Assembly (NCBI RefSeq): GCF_035989305.1
Contig: NZ_CP108514.1
Span: 6,800,501-6,864,500 of the forward strand
Reading direction: 5' to 3'
DNA length: 64,000 nt
Source: Streptomyces sp. NBC_01233
GTDB taxonomy: Bacteria; Actinomycetota; Actinomycetes; Streptomycetales; Streptomycetaceae
The position numbers and the translations under genes are program-made. Below, in pieces: positions 35,171 through 43,603 of the stretch. The first letter of the stretch is position 1, and every line of letters begins with the position of its first letter. A model generated the notes under the pieces. It ran no database searches. It was given only the letters and a program-made list of their open reading frames with translations, and was not told where the DNA came from.

Positions 35171-36346
35171 CTACTTGAACTTGCGGCTGACGGCCTCGAA
35201 GACGCCCTTCGCCTCCGGACCCAGCCGGGGTCCGGCCAGCCAGCCCGCCTTGGCCGGGCCGATCGAGGTGTTCGACACCAGCGCCGGCTTGCCGTCGGCG
35301 CCCGCCGCGACCCAGCCGCCACCGGAGGAACCGCCGGTCATGGTGCAACCGATGCGGTACATCGCCGGGTCGGTCGCGTTCAGGGACAGCCGGCCCGGCT
35401 TGTCCGTGCACTGGAAGGCCTTCTGGCCGTCGAACGGAGCCGCCGCCGGGTAGCCGGTCGCCGTGATGCTCGCGACCTTCGGCACGGCCGGCGCGGCGAA
35501 CTCGACCGGGAGCGCCGAACCGACCGTCTCCTCCAGGGACTTGCCGCTGCCCTTCTCGGGCGTCACGTGCAGCACCGCGAAGTCGAACGGCGCACCCGCG
35601 CCACCGGTCGGGCCGCCGGTCGCGATCCACTGGTCCGAGGTCTGCGCCCAGTCGCTCCACCAGACGCCGTACGGGGCCACCTGCTCGCGGGGCGCGCCCT
35701 TGAGCTGCGCCGAGGGCTTGCCCGCGTTGTTGTAGGACGGGACGAAGGCGATGTTGCGGTACCAGCCGCCGGACTTGCCCGCGTGCACACAGTGGCCCGC
35801 GGTCCAGACCATGTTGGACTTGCCGGGGTGAGCCGGGTCCTTGACCACGGTCGCGGAGCAGACCATCGAGCCCTCGGGCCCGTCGAAGAAGACCTTGCCG
35901 GACTCCGGAACGCTCTGGTGGTAGGGCGGGTTTGCCGGCTTGGCCGTCACCGGGGCCGGGGCCGGGGTCGGGTCGGTGACGCCCTGGTCCTTGCCCGCGT
36001 CCGGGTCGACGGACGGGCGCTGCGGCTGCTCGGCGTCACGCATGCGGTCCGGGTCCCACAGGCCCTCGATGATCGGGTTTATGTAGTCGCCCGCCTCGCG
36101 GAGCCAGTCCTCCTGCTTCCAGTTCTTCCACTCACCCCCCCTCCACTTCTCCAGGTCGATGCCGCGCTCTTTGAGCTTCTCCTTGAGCTGGTCCGGGATC
36201 TTGATCCCGTCCGGGCCGGGGAGGCTCGCCGCCACGGTCGGCTTGGCGTCGCCGCCGGCCTCCTCGTCGCCGGGGCCGCAGGCAGCTGCGGTCAGCGCGA
36301 GCGCGGCCGCGCACAGGATCGCGGTGACCGGTCGGTTCGGTCGCAT
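35171..36346 (-). CDS. Secreted trypsin-like serine protease, probable lipoprotein
   Basis: Extracellular S1-type protease of 391 residues. Signal peptide MRPNRPVTAILCAAALALTA with a likely lipobox ending at Cys23. A Pro/charged linker of about 110 residues includes a Lys/Trp-rich stretch (LEKWRGGEWKNWKQEDW). The catalytic triad is readable: His in VWTAGHCVHAG, Asp in PFDFAVLHV, Ser in TMTGGSSGGGWV; the Cys beside the His and the CTMTGG Cys suggest disulfides. Substrate not predictable. ATG 36346 has GGGGGACG upstream; no divergent operator is obvious before the siderophore operon. Confidence 0.88.
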   Translation of the reverse strand: MRPNRPVTAILCAAALALTAAACGPGDEEAGGDAKPTVAASLPGPDGIKIPDQLKEKLKERGIDLEKWRGGEWKNWKQEDWLREAGDYINPIIEGLWDPDRMRDAEQPQRPSVDPDAGKDQGVTDPTPAPAPVTAKPANPPYHQSVPESGKVFFDGPEGSMVCSATVVKDPAHPGKSNMVWTAGHCVHAGKSGGWYRNIAFVPSYNNAGKPSAQLKGAPREQVAPYGVWWSDWAQTSDQWIATGGPTGGAGAPFDFAVLHVTPEKGSGKSLEETVGSALPVEFAAPAVPKVASITATGYPAAAPFDGQKAFQCTDKPGRLSLNATDPAMYRIGCTMTGGSSGGGWVAAGADGKPALVSNTSIGPAKAGWLAGPRLGPEAKGVFEAVSRKFK

Positions 36347-36586
36347 GTCGTTCGTCCCCCTGGTGGTTTCGAGGCGTGGAGTGCAGCCCCCCACTATGCC
36401 GCTGCCGCCCATGACGACACAGCCCGGGGCCGTGGTTCCTGTTGCCCGCCCCTGCGCGGCAAGGATCTTGGGGCCACCCGTGATCCGTCGCCGTCACCGT
36501 CGTTGGTACGTACGGGGGATGGGGGAGCAGCGTTGGTGTTCGAGGCGCAATCCGGAAGAGCGTTCAGTGCGGGAGGACCGACACTC

Positions 36587-37996
36587 GTGGCTTTGACCGA
36601 GCCGGCCGCGACGGCGGCCGCGACACAGATCCCGCCGCAGGACGCGCCCCAAGTGGCGCCACAGGGCAGCCGGGTACCGGGCCGAGGCGAACGCGGCGGC
36701 GCCGTCGCCGCCGACGGGATCCTGCGCAGGCAGGCGCAGCGGGAGTCCGCCGCCCGGACGTACGCGCGCTCCCTGCCCATCGTCCCGGTGCGGGCCCGGG
36801 GGCTGACCATCGAGGGCGCCGACGGCCGGCGCTACCTCGACTGCCTCTCCGGCGCCGGCACCCTCGCCCTCGGGCACAACCACCCGGTGGTGCTCGAAGC
36901 CGTCCGTGGGGTCCTCGACTCGGGGGCCCCGCTGCACGTGCTCGACCTCGCGACCCCGGTCAAGGACGCTTTCACCACCGAGCTGTTCACCAACCTGCCG
37001 CCGGCGCTGGCAGCCGACGCGCGCATCCAGTTCTGCGGGCCGGCCGGTACGGACGCCGTGGAGGCCGCCCTCAAACTGGTGCGCACCGCGACCGGGCGGT
37101 CCGGCCTGCTCGCCTTCACCGGGGCCTACCACGGCATGACCGCAGGGGCGCTGGACGCCTCGGGCGGCGCCCAGGACGTACGGGTGACCCGGCTGCCGTA
37201 CCCGCAGGACTTCCGCTGCCCGTTCGGTGTCGGCGGCGCCGCGGGCGCCGAACTCGCCGCGCGCTGGACGGAGAACCTGCTGGACGACCCCAAGGGCGGG
37301 GTACCCGCCCCGGCCGGCCTGATCGTCGAACCCGTACAGGGCGAGGGCGGAGTCATTCCCGCCCCGGACGCCTGGCTGCGCCGGATGCGCGAGATCACCA
37401 CGGCGAGGGGGATCCCGCTGATCGCCGACGAGGTGCAGACGGGCGTGGGCCGCACCGGTGCCTTCTGGGGAGTCGACCACGCCGGGGTGGTGCCGGACGT
37501 GATGGTCCTGTCCAAGGCGATCGGCGGCAGCCTGCCGCTCGCGGTGATCGTGTACCGGGCCGGCCTGGACGTATGGGTCCCCGGAGCCCATGCCGGAACC
37601 TTTCGCGGCAACCAGCTCGCCATGGCCGCCGGAACCGCCACGCTCGCCTTCGTGCGAGAGAACCGCCTCGCCGAGCGCGCCGCCGTCCTCGGCGAGCGGA
37701 TGCTGACGGCCCTGCGCGGTCTGGCCGCCGGCCATCCCTGCATGGGGGACGTCCGGGGCCGGGGCCTGATGATCGGCGTCGAACTCGTCGATCCCGAGAC
37801 CGGGGCCGCCGCACCGGCCCTTGCCGCGGCCGTCCGCCAGGAGTGCCTGGACCGCGGCCTGATCGTCGAACTCGGCGGCCGCCACGGCGCCGTAGTCCGC
37901 CTGCTCCCCCCGCTGACCCTGACCGACGAGCAGGCCGCGGCGGTCCTGGACCGCCTGGCCGACGCCATCCCGGCCGCCGCCCGCCGGACCCACTGA
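36587..37996 (+). CDS. Diaminobutyrate-2-oxoglutarate aminotransferase-like enzyme (siderophore operon)
   Basis: PLP-dependent class III aminotransferase, 469 residues, most like the enzymes that make L-2,4-diaminobutyrate from aspartate semialdehyde (RhbA/EctB type). Visible are LDCLSGAGTLALGHNHP, GPAGTDAVEAALKL, FTGAYHGMTAG, the PLP Asp in LIADEVQTGVGRTG and Lys in VLSKAIGGSLP. The first 45 residues are an Ala/Pro-rich extension. GTG at 36587 has GGAGGA upstream. It opens the siderophore operon, followed after 16 bases by the first synthetase, and presumably supplies its diamine part. No DmdR/IdeR-type iron box is visible in the 240 bases upstream. Confidence 0.88.
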   Translation: MALTEPAATAAATQIPPQDAPQVAPQGSRVPGRGERGGAVAADGILRRQAQRESAARTYARSLPIVPVRARGLTIEGADGRRYLDCLSGAGTLALGHNHPVVLEAVRGVLDSGAPLHVLDLATPVKDAFTTELFTNLPPALAADARIQFCGPAGTDAVEAALKLVRTATGRSGLLAFTGAYHGMTAGALDASGGAQDVRVTRLPYPQDFRCPFGVGGAAGAELAARWTENLLDDPKGGVPAPAGLIVEPVQGEGGVIPAPDAWLRRMREITTARGIPLIADEVQTGVGRTGAFWGVDHAGVVPDVMVLSKAIGGSLPLAVIVYRAGLDVWVPGAHAGTFRGNQLAMAAGTATLAFVRENRLAERAAVLGERMLTALRGLAAGHPCMGDVRGRGLMIGVELVDPETGAAAPALAAAVRQECLDRGLIVELGGRHGAVVRLLPPLTLTDEQAAAVLDRLADAIPAAARRTH

Positions 37997-38012
37997 CCTG
38001 CGAGGACCCGCG

Positions 38013-40829
38013 ATGCCAGAGCCGCACCAGTCCAGCCCCACCACCCCCAACCCCCTCCCGGAAACCGCACCCGCCCCCCAACCACCACTGTCGTCGGCTC
38101 CCGCCCACCGGTCGTCACCGCTGCCGGCCCCCGGCCCCGTACGCGACACCGCCGGCTCCTCGCTTCCCACACCGACGCCGGATCCCGCACCGACCCCCCA
38201 GCCCCAACCACCCACCCCGGACTCCGCAGCGAGCCCGTCCCCCCGCCCGATCGAGGACCGGCACCCGTGGCCGACTTCGGCTGTGTCTCCCGATACGGCC
38301 GCTCCCGGCCCCGGAGTGAGTCCGTCGGTCGGCCCGATCGAGGACCGGCACCCGTGGCCGACTTCGGCTGTGTCTCCCGATACGGCCGCTCCCGGCCCCG
38401 GAGTGAGTCCGTCGGTCGGCCCGATCGAGGACCGGCACCCGTGGCCGACTTCGGCTGTGTCTCCCGATACGGCCGCTCCCGGCCCCGGAGTGAGTCCGTC
38501 GGTCGGCCCGATCGAGGACCGGCACCCGTGGCCGACCTCGGCCGCGTCGCCCGACACCTCCGCGCCGGGCCCTGTGGTGGGGCAGTCGGCCCGCCCGATG
38601 GAGGACCGGCCGCTGTTGCCGACTTCTGAGGTGTCTCCCGACACCGCGCCGAGCCCCGCGGTGAGCCCATCGGCCCCCCAGATGGAAGGCCGGCAGCAGT
38701 GGTCGACATCTGCAGCGTCTCCCGACGCCGCCACCGTCCCGGGTGCGGCCACGGCGCTGCCCACTCCCGCCGACGACACCCCGGCAGCGCCCCCCGCCGC
38801 CCCGCGAGGCGCCGACGGTGGGCAGGCCCCCCTTGCCGCCAGACCGCACGGGACCTCCGCAGACCCGGTCGCGGGCTCCTGCTCCGGTATGCCGGCCCAC
38901 CCCGGCGGGGCCACCCCGGAGCACGAGGCCGAGGGCCCGGCGGGCACCCCCACCGATCCGCGAGGCAGCGAGGCCTGGCAGCTCGCCGCCGACGGCACCG
39001 GCGCATCGGTCACCGTGCCGCGCCAGAAGGACGGCACGCCCAGAGCCCGTTCCGGGTGGTCTGGCCCTGTCTGGCCCGAGCCGGCCGCGCTGCCCGACCT
39101 CCTGGACCACCCGGACCCGGCCGTTGCCGCCGAGGCCGCGGCAGTGGAGAACCTGCTCCGGTGCTGGGTCCGAGAAGCCGGTATCGGCCGTCCCGACGGC
39201 CCCACCGGAACCCCGCTTCGCATCCCCCTCCCCGCATCAGGCACCGCCGCACTCGTCGCCGTCCGCTACTGGTCCCAGGCCGGCTGGCACCGATTCGGCC
39301 CGGCCCGGCTCGAAGGCTCCCCCACCGGCGCACCCTGCCTGGACGCCGTCACCTTCGCCTCCCTCATCGCCCGTGAGGGAACCAGAGGTGGCCGCGGCGG
39401 CGCCGACCTCGTCGGCCGGGTCGCCGACTCGGTGCGCCGTACCACCGAGTTCATCGCCGACCGACGCGAGCGCCCCACCACCCCGGCCCCCGTGGACGGG
39501 GACCGCTTCCTCACAGCCGAGCAGTCACTCCTTCTCGGTCACCCCCTCCAACCCGACCCGAAGAGCCGCGAAGGACTCTCCGAAGCCGAGGCGCGTCACT
39601 ACTCGCCCGAACTCCACGGCTCCTTCCCCCTGCACTGGTTCGCGGTAGACCCCTCCGTCCTCGCCACCGAATCGGCCTGGACCGAGCGCGGACGCCCCGT
39701 CTCCGCGTCCCAGCTCCTCGGCCGACTCGCCCCCGGGCTCCCGCTGCCCGACGGCACCACCCCCCTTCCCCTGCACCCTTGGCAGGCCCGCGACCTGCTC
39801 CAGCGCCCCGCTGTCACCGCCCTCCGCGACGCAGGGCTTCTGCACGACCTGGGCCCGCACGGCGAACCCTGGTACCCCACCTCCTCCGTCCGCACCGTCC
39901 ACCGTCCCGGCGCTCCCGCGATGCTCAAGCTCTCCCTGGGCCTGCGCATCACCAACTCCCGCCGCGAGAACCTCCGCAAGGAACTGCACCGGGGCGTCGA
40001 GGTCCACCGGTTGCTCCGCACCGGCCTGGCCGAGCAGTGGCAGGCGGTCCACCCCGGCTTCGACATCGTCCGCGACCCCGCCTGGGTCGCCGTGGACGCC
40101 CCGGACGGCACCCCCGTTCCCGGACTCGACGCCCTGCTGCGCCACAACCCCTTCCGCTCGGGCGACGACGCCGTCTGCATCGCCGCGCTCACCGCTCCCC
40201 GCCCGTGGCCCGGCCGGACCACCATGAACTCCCGCCTCGCCGAACTCGTCTCCCGCCTCGCCGCCGCCACCGGACGCAGCACGTCCGCCGTCGCCGCCGA
40301 GTGGTTCCTGCGCTACCTCGACCACGTGGTCCTGCCGGTCCTCGCCTTCGACGCGCTCGCCGGTATCGCGCTCGAAGCGCACCAGCAGAACACCCTGGTC
40401 CTCCTCGACCCGGCCGGCTGGCCGAGTGGCGGCCGCTACCGCGACAACCAGGGCTACTACTTCCGCACGTCCCGCCGCGCGGAACTGGAGCACCGGCTCC
40501 CCGGCATCGGCAGCGCCAGCGACACCTTCGTCTCCGACGCCGTCACCGACGAACGCTTCGCCTACTACCTGGGCATCAACAACGTGCTCGGCCTCATCGG
40601 CGCCTTCGGATCCCAGCGGCTCGCCGACGAGCGCGTGCTCCTCGCCGCCTTCCGCCGCTTCCTCGCCAAGGCTGCGGGCCTCGGCCCGCTCCCCACGCGG
40701 CTGCTCGACTCGCCCACCCTGCGCTGCAAGGCGAATCTGCTCACCCGCCTGGGAGGTCTCGACGAGCTGGTCGGTCCCGTCGACACCCAGTCCGTCTACG
40801 TCACCATCACCAACCCCCTTCACGATTGA
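38013..40829 (+). CDS. NIS siderophore synthetase (IucA/IucC family) with repeat-rich N-terminal extension
   Basis: ATP-dependent synthetase that joins a carboxylate such as citrate to an amine or alcohol. 938 residues, whereas the family is about 580-640. Residues 1-350 are Pro/Ser/Ala/Thr-rich and contain a 29-residue tandem repeat. The IucA/IucC core starts near 352. Motifs: TAEQSLLLGHPLQPDPKSR, LPLHPWQ, SSVRTVH, KLSLGLRITNSRRE, HQQNTLVLL and RDNQGYYF. ATG 38013, with GAGGAC upstream, is the start; translation through the extension is implied by an open frame and lack of a better start close to the core. The core is followed by an FhuF-like C-terminal part. Confidence 0.85.
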   Translation: MPEPHQSSPTTPNPLPETAPAPQPPLSSAPAHRSSPLPAPGPVRDTAGSSLPTPTPDPAPTPQPQPPTPDSAASPSPRPIEDRHPWPTSAVSPDTAAPGPGVSPSVGPIEDRHPWPTSAVSPDTAAPGPGVSPSVGPIEDRHPWPTSAVSPDTAAPGPGVSPSVGPIEDRHPWPTSAASPDTSAPGPVVGQSARPMEDRPLLPTSEVSPDTAPSPAVSPSAPQMEGRQQWSTSAASPDAATVPGAATALPTPADDTPAAPPAAPRGADGGQAPLAARPHGTSADPVAGSCSGMPAHPGGATPEHEAEGPAGTPTDPRGSEAWQLAADGTGASVTVPRQKDGTPRARSGWSGPVWPEPAALPDLLDHPDPAVAAEAAAVENLLRCWVREAGIGRPDGPTGTPLRIPLPASGTAALVAVRYWSQAGWHRFGPARLEGSPTGAPCLDAVTFASLIAREGTRGGRGGADLVGRVADSVRRTTEFIADRRERPTTPAPVDGDRFLTAEQSLLLGHPLQPDPKSREGLSEAEARHYSPELHGSFPLHWFAVDPSVLATESAWTERGRPVSASQLLGRLAPGLPLPDGTTPLPLHPWQARDLLQRPAVTALRDAGLLHDLGPHGEPWYPTSSVRTVHRPGAPAMLKLSLGLRITNSRRENLRKELHRGVEVHRLLRTGLAEQWQAVHPGFDIVRDPAWVAVDAPDGTPVPGLDALLRHNPFRSGDDAVCIAALTAPRPWPGRTTMNSRLAELVSRLAAATGRSTSAVAAEWFLRYLDHVVLPVLAFDALAGIALEAHQQNTLVLLDPAGWPSGGRYRDNQGYYFRTSRRAELEHRLPGIGSASDTFVSDAVTDERFAYYLGINNVLGLIGAFGSQRLADERVLLAAFRRFLAKAAGLGPLPTRLLDSPTLRCKANLLTRLGGLDELVGPVDTQSVYVTITNPLHD
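38247..38757 (+). repeat. 87-bp tandem repeat (VNTR) inside the siderophore synthetase gene
   Basis: Three identical 87-bp units start at 38247, 38334 and 38421. A fourth (38508) diverges after about 30 bases, and fifth (38595) and sixth (38676) units are degenerate. The unit encodes 29 residues beginning PIEDRHPWPTSA and ending GVSPSVG. Three exact copies beside degraded ones point to recent expansion. The length is a multiple of three, so copy-number change keeps the frame. Confidence 0.95.
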
Positions 40830-40861
40830 CGCGTCGGCGCCGACGCGGAGAAGAGCCCCCG

Positions 40862-41560
40862 ATGCGCTCCACCGACACACCCGCCCACTCCGCCGGCTCC
40901 GCCACCGACGCCCTCGGCGCCATCGAGGTGGTGGAGCACACCGTCGAACCACGGCTCAACGCCGACCTGTTGCCGCTACTCGCCGAAGCCGACCTGCTCG
41001 ACTCGCCGGCCCTCTGGGGCAGCGCCGCCACAACCGCCGGAGCCTTCCGCCTCGAACCCGTACGGCCGGGCCGGGACCTCGGGCTCCTCACCGGCTGGAT
41101 GAACGATCCCGAGGTGGCCGCCTACTGGGAACTCGCCGGCCCCGCCGCGGTCACCGCGGCCCACCTACGGGCGCAGCTCGACGGCGACGGCCGCAGCATC
41201 CCCTGCCTAGGCCTCCTCGACGGCACGCCGATGAGCTACTGGGAGATCTACCGGGCCGACCTCGACCCGCTTTCTCTCCACTACCCGGCGCGCCCCCACG
41301 ACACGGGTATCCACCTGCTCATCGGAGACGGCACGAACCGCGGCCGCGGCCTGGGCACGACCCTGCTGCGCGCCGTCGCCGACCTCGTGCTCGGCAACCG
41401 CCCCCGCTGCACTCGTGTCATCGCGGAACCGGACATCCGCAACACCCCCTCCGTATCTGCCTTCCTGAACTCCGGTTTCCGCTGCTCCGCGGAAATCGAC
41501 CTCCCCGAGAAGCGCGCTGCCCTGATGATCCGGGAGCGGGCGCTGCGCAATCTCCTCTGA
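40862..41560 (+). CDS. GNAT acetyltransferase of siderophore type (RhbD/IucB-like)
   Basis: N-acyltransferase of 232 residues resembling those that acylate hydroxylamines in hydroxamate siderophores. After a variable 60-residue start, the domain runs from FRLEPVRPGRDLGLLTGWMNDPEVAAYW through PMSYWEIYRADLDPLSLHYPARPHDTGIHLLIGD to RGLGTTLLRAVADLVL (acetyl-CoA loop) and AFLNSGFRC (motifs read in pieces). It starts 32 bases after the first synthetase. No N-hydroxylating monooxygenase is encoded in the operon, so its real acceptor is open. Confidence 0.85.
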   Translation: MRSTDTPAHSAGSATDALGAIEVVEHTVEPRLNADLLPLLAEADLLDSPALWGSAATTAGAFRLEPVRPGRDLGLLTGWMNDPEVAAYWELAGPAAVTAAHLRAQLDGDGRSIPCLGLLDGTPMSYWEIYRADLDPLSLHYPARPHDTGIHLLIGDGTNRGRGLGTTLLRAVADLVLGNRPRCTRVIAEPDIRNTPSVSAFLNSGFRCSAEIDLPEKRAALMIRERALRNLL

Positions 41561-41611
41561 GTGCCGCCCAACAAGCCCTGACCGTCGTCGCCGCTTCGCA
41601 CCTCTCCCTTA

Positions 41612-41637
41612 GAAAACTCTGCGTCGCGCAGCAAAGT
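41612..41637. promoter_or_regulatory. Small hairpin between the acetyltransferase and second synthetase genes
   Basis: AACT-CTGCG / CGCAG-caa-AGTT can fold into a short stem with a TCG loop in the 98-bp gap. It may separate expression of the two halves of the operon. No iron-box palindrome was found here. Confidence 0.35.
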
Positions 41638-41658
41638 TCCCGATCTTCGAGGAGTCCC

Positions 41659-43551
41659 GTGCCGAACCTCCACGCAGCCCCCGACTCGACGGAACCCGCC
41701 GTGCCACCGTCGCCCCAGCACCCCTGCACACCGCCCGAACTCAACGGTCCGACCTGGGACTTCGCCGCCCGTCGGCTGCTCGCCAAGATGATCGCCGAGT
41801 TCGCCTACGAGGAGGTCGTCAGCCCCGTCCCCGCCCCGGCCGCCGCCGGCGACGCATGGACCCTGGCCCTCGACGACGGCAGCAGTCTCGGTTTCCGTGC
41901 CCGCCGCCGCTCCTACGACAGCTGGCACGTCGTCGCCGACACCATCACCCTCACGCCGCCGCCGGCCGCACCCCAGGCACCCACGGCCTCCGGTAACCCG
42001 ACCGCCTCCGGTAACCCGACCGCCTTCGGGGACCCGTACGCCTTCCTCGTCCGGGCCCGCACCCTCCTCGGACTCGACGGACCCACCCTCGGCCACCTCG
42101 TCCGCGAACTCAGCGCCACCCTCGCCGCCGATGCCCGGATCGACCACACCGCCCTCACCGCCGACGTCCTCGCCGACCTCGACTACGCCGCACTCGAAGG
42201 GCACCAGACCGGCCACCCCTGGCTCGTCCTCAACAAGGGCCGCATCGGACTCTCCGCCTCCGACACGGCCTCCTGGGCCCCCGAGGCCCGCACCCGCCAG
42301 CGCCTGCCGTGGCTCGCCGCCCACACCTCGCTCGCCGCCTACCGCGGCACCGCCGGACTGGAGGACCCCGCCCGCCTCTACTCCGCCGAGCTCGACCCCG
42401 TCACCCGCGCGGCCTTCGACCAGACGCTCCGCGACCGCGGCCTCGACCCGCTCCACTACCTCTACCTACCGGTCCACCCCTGGCAGTGGGACGAGGTCGT
42501 CCTCCCCCTCTTCGCCCCTGCGCTCTCCTCCGGCGCCCTCGTGCCGCTCCCCGCCGATCCCGACCTGCGCCTGCCCCAGCAATCGATCCGCACCTTCCTC
42601 AACCTCAGCCACCCCGACCGGCACAGCGTCAAACTCCCGCTCTCCGTCTTCAACACCATGGTCTGGCGTGGCCTGCCTTCCGACCTCGCCCTCGCCGCCC
42701 CTGCCGTCACCGCCTGGATCCACTCCCTCCGCGACGCCGACCCCTTCCTGCGCGACGAGTGCCGGGTCGTCCTGCTCGGCGAGGTCGCCTCCGTCACCGT
42801 CCGCCACCCGGTGTACGAAGAGCTCCCCGAGGTCCCCTACCAGTACAAAGAGCTCCTCGGTGCGATCTGGCGCGAGCCCCTCACCGGACTCCTCGCCCCC
42901 GGCGAGCGCGCCCGCACCCTCGCCTCGCTCCTCCACACCGACCCGCGCGGCCGGTCCTTCACCGCCGAGCTCGTGGCCAGGTCCGGGCTGACCCCCTCCG
43001 TCTGGCTGCAGCGCCTCTTCGCCGCCCTCCTGCCGCCGCTGCTCCACTTCCTCTACAGCTACGGCACCGTCTTCTCCCCGCACGGCGAGAACGCCATCGT
43101 GATCTTCGACGAGCACGACGTCCCGGTCCGGCTCGGGGTCAAGGACTTCGTGGACGACATCAACATCAGCGACGAACCGTTGCCCGAGCTGGCCTCCCTG
43201 CCCGAGGAGGTCCGGGCGGCCCTGCTCACCGAGCCCGCCGACTTCCTGCCGCAGTTCATCCACTCCGGGCTGTTCGTCGGCGTCTTCCGCTACCTCTCGG
43301 CCCTGTGCGAGGACCGCCTCGGCGTCCCGGAGGACGAGTTCTGGTCCCTCGTACGGGCGGAGATCCTGCGTTACCAGGCCCGCTTCCCGGAGCTCAAGGA
43401 CCGCTACGAGCTCTTCGACCTGCTCGGCGAACGCATCGGGCGGCTCTGCCTCAACCGGAACCGGCTCTACGAGGACGGCTACCGCGACCGCCCCGACCGC
43501 CCGCACGCCGTGCAGCACGGCACCGTACCCAACCCCTTGTACCGGCCTTGA
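41659..43551 (+). CDS. NIS siderophore synthetase (IucA/IucC family), second copy
   Basis: A second synthetase, 630 residues, normal length. Motifs: GHQTGHPWLVLNKGRIGLS near residue 175, LPVHPWQWDE, QQSIRTFLNLS, VKLPLSVFNTMVWRG, SPHGENAIVIF and VKDFVDDINIS, all typical of IucA/IucC. A short repeat (ASGNPTASGNPTAFGDP) near residue 112 is a small low-complexity insertion. GTG at 41659 has GAGGAG upstream. Two different synthetases in one operon imply a two-sided product, for example citrate joined at both ends; the chemistry of the product cannot be deduced further from sequence. Confidence 0.9.
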   Translation: MPNLHAAPDSTEPAVPPSPQHPCTPPELNGPTWDFAARRLLAKMIAEFAYEEVVSPVPAPAAAGDAWTLALDDGSSLGFRARRRSYDSWHVVADTITLTPPPAAPQAPTASGNPTASGNPTAFGDPYAFLVRARTLLGLDGPTLGHLVRELSATLAADARIDHTALTADVLADLDYAALEGHQTGHPWLVLNKGRIGLSASDTASWAPEARTRQRLPWLAAHTSLAAYRGTAGLEDPARLYSAELDPVTRAAFDQTLRDRGLDPLHYLYLPVHPWQWDEVVLPLFAPALSSGALVPLPADPDLRLPQQSIRTFLNLSHPDRHSVKLPLSVFNTMVWRGLPSDLALAAPAVTAWIHSLRDADPFLRDECRVVLLGEVASVTVRHPVYEELPEVPYQYKELLGAIWREPLTGLLAPGERARTLASLLHTDPRGRSFTAELVARSGLTPSVWLQRLFAALLPPLLHFLYSYGTVFSPHGENAIVIFDEHDVPVRLGVKDFVDDINISDEPLPELASLPEEVRAALLTEPADFLPQFIHSGLFVGVFRYLSALCEDRLGVPEDEFWSLVRAEILRYQARFPELKDRYELFDLLGERIGRLCLNRNRLYEDGYRDRPDRPHAVQHGTVPNPLYRP

Positions 43552-43603
43552 TTCCTCGTCGGTGCACGCGCTGTCGGTGGGGCCCCGTAGGGTTGGCAGT
43601 GCT

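Noticed and set aside
36347..36586. Iron box (DmdR/IdeR, TTAGGTTAGGCTAACCTAA-like) upstream of the siderophore operon
   Set aside because: Searched by eye on both strands; no TTAG/CTAA palindrome of this type is present.
38247..38757. CRISPR-like direct repeats
   Set aside because: The 87-bp units are adjacent without spacers, lie in frame inside a gene, and no cas genes are present.
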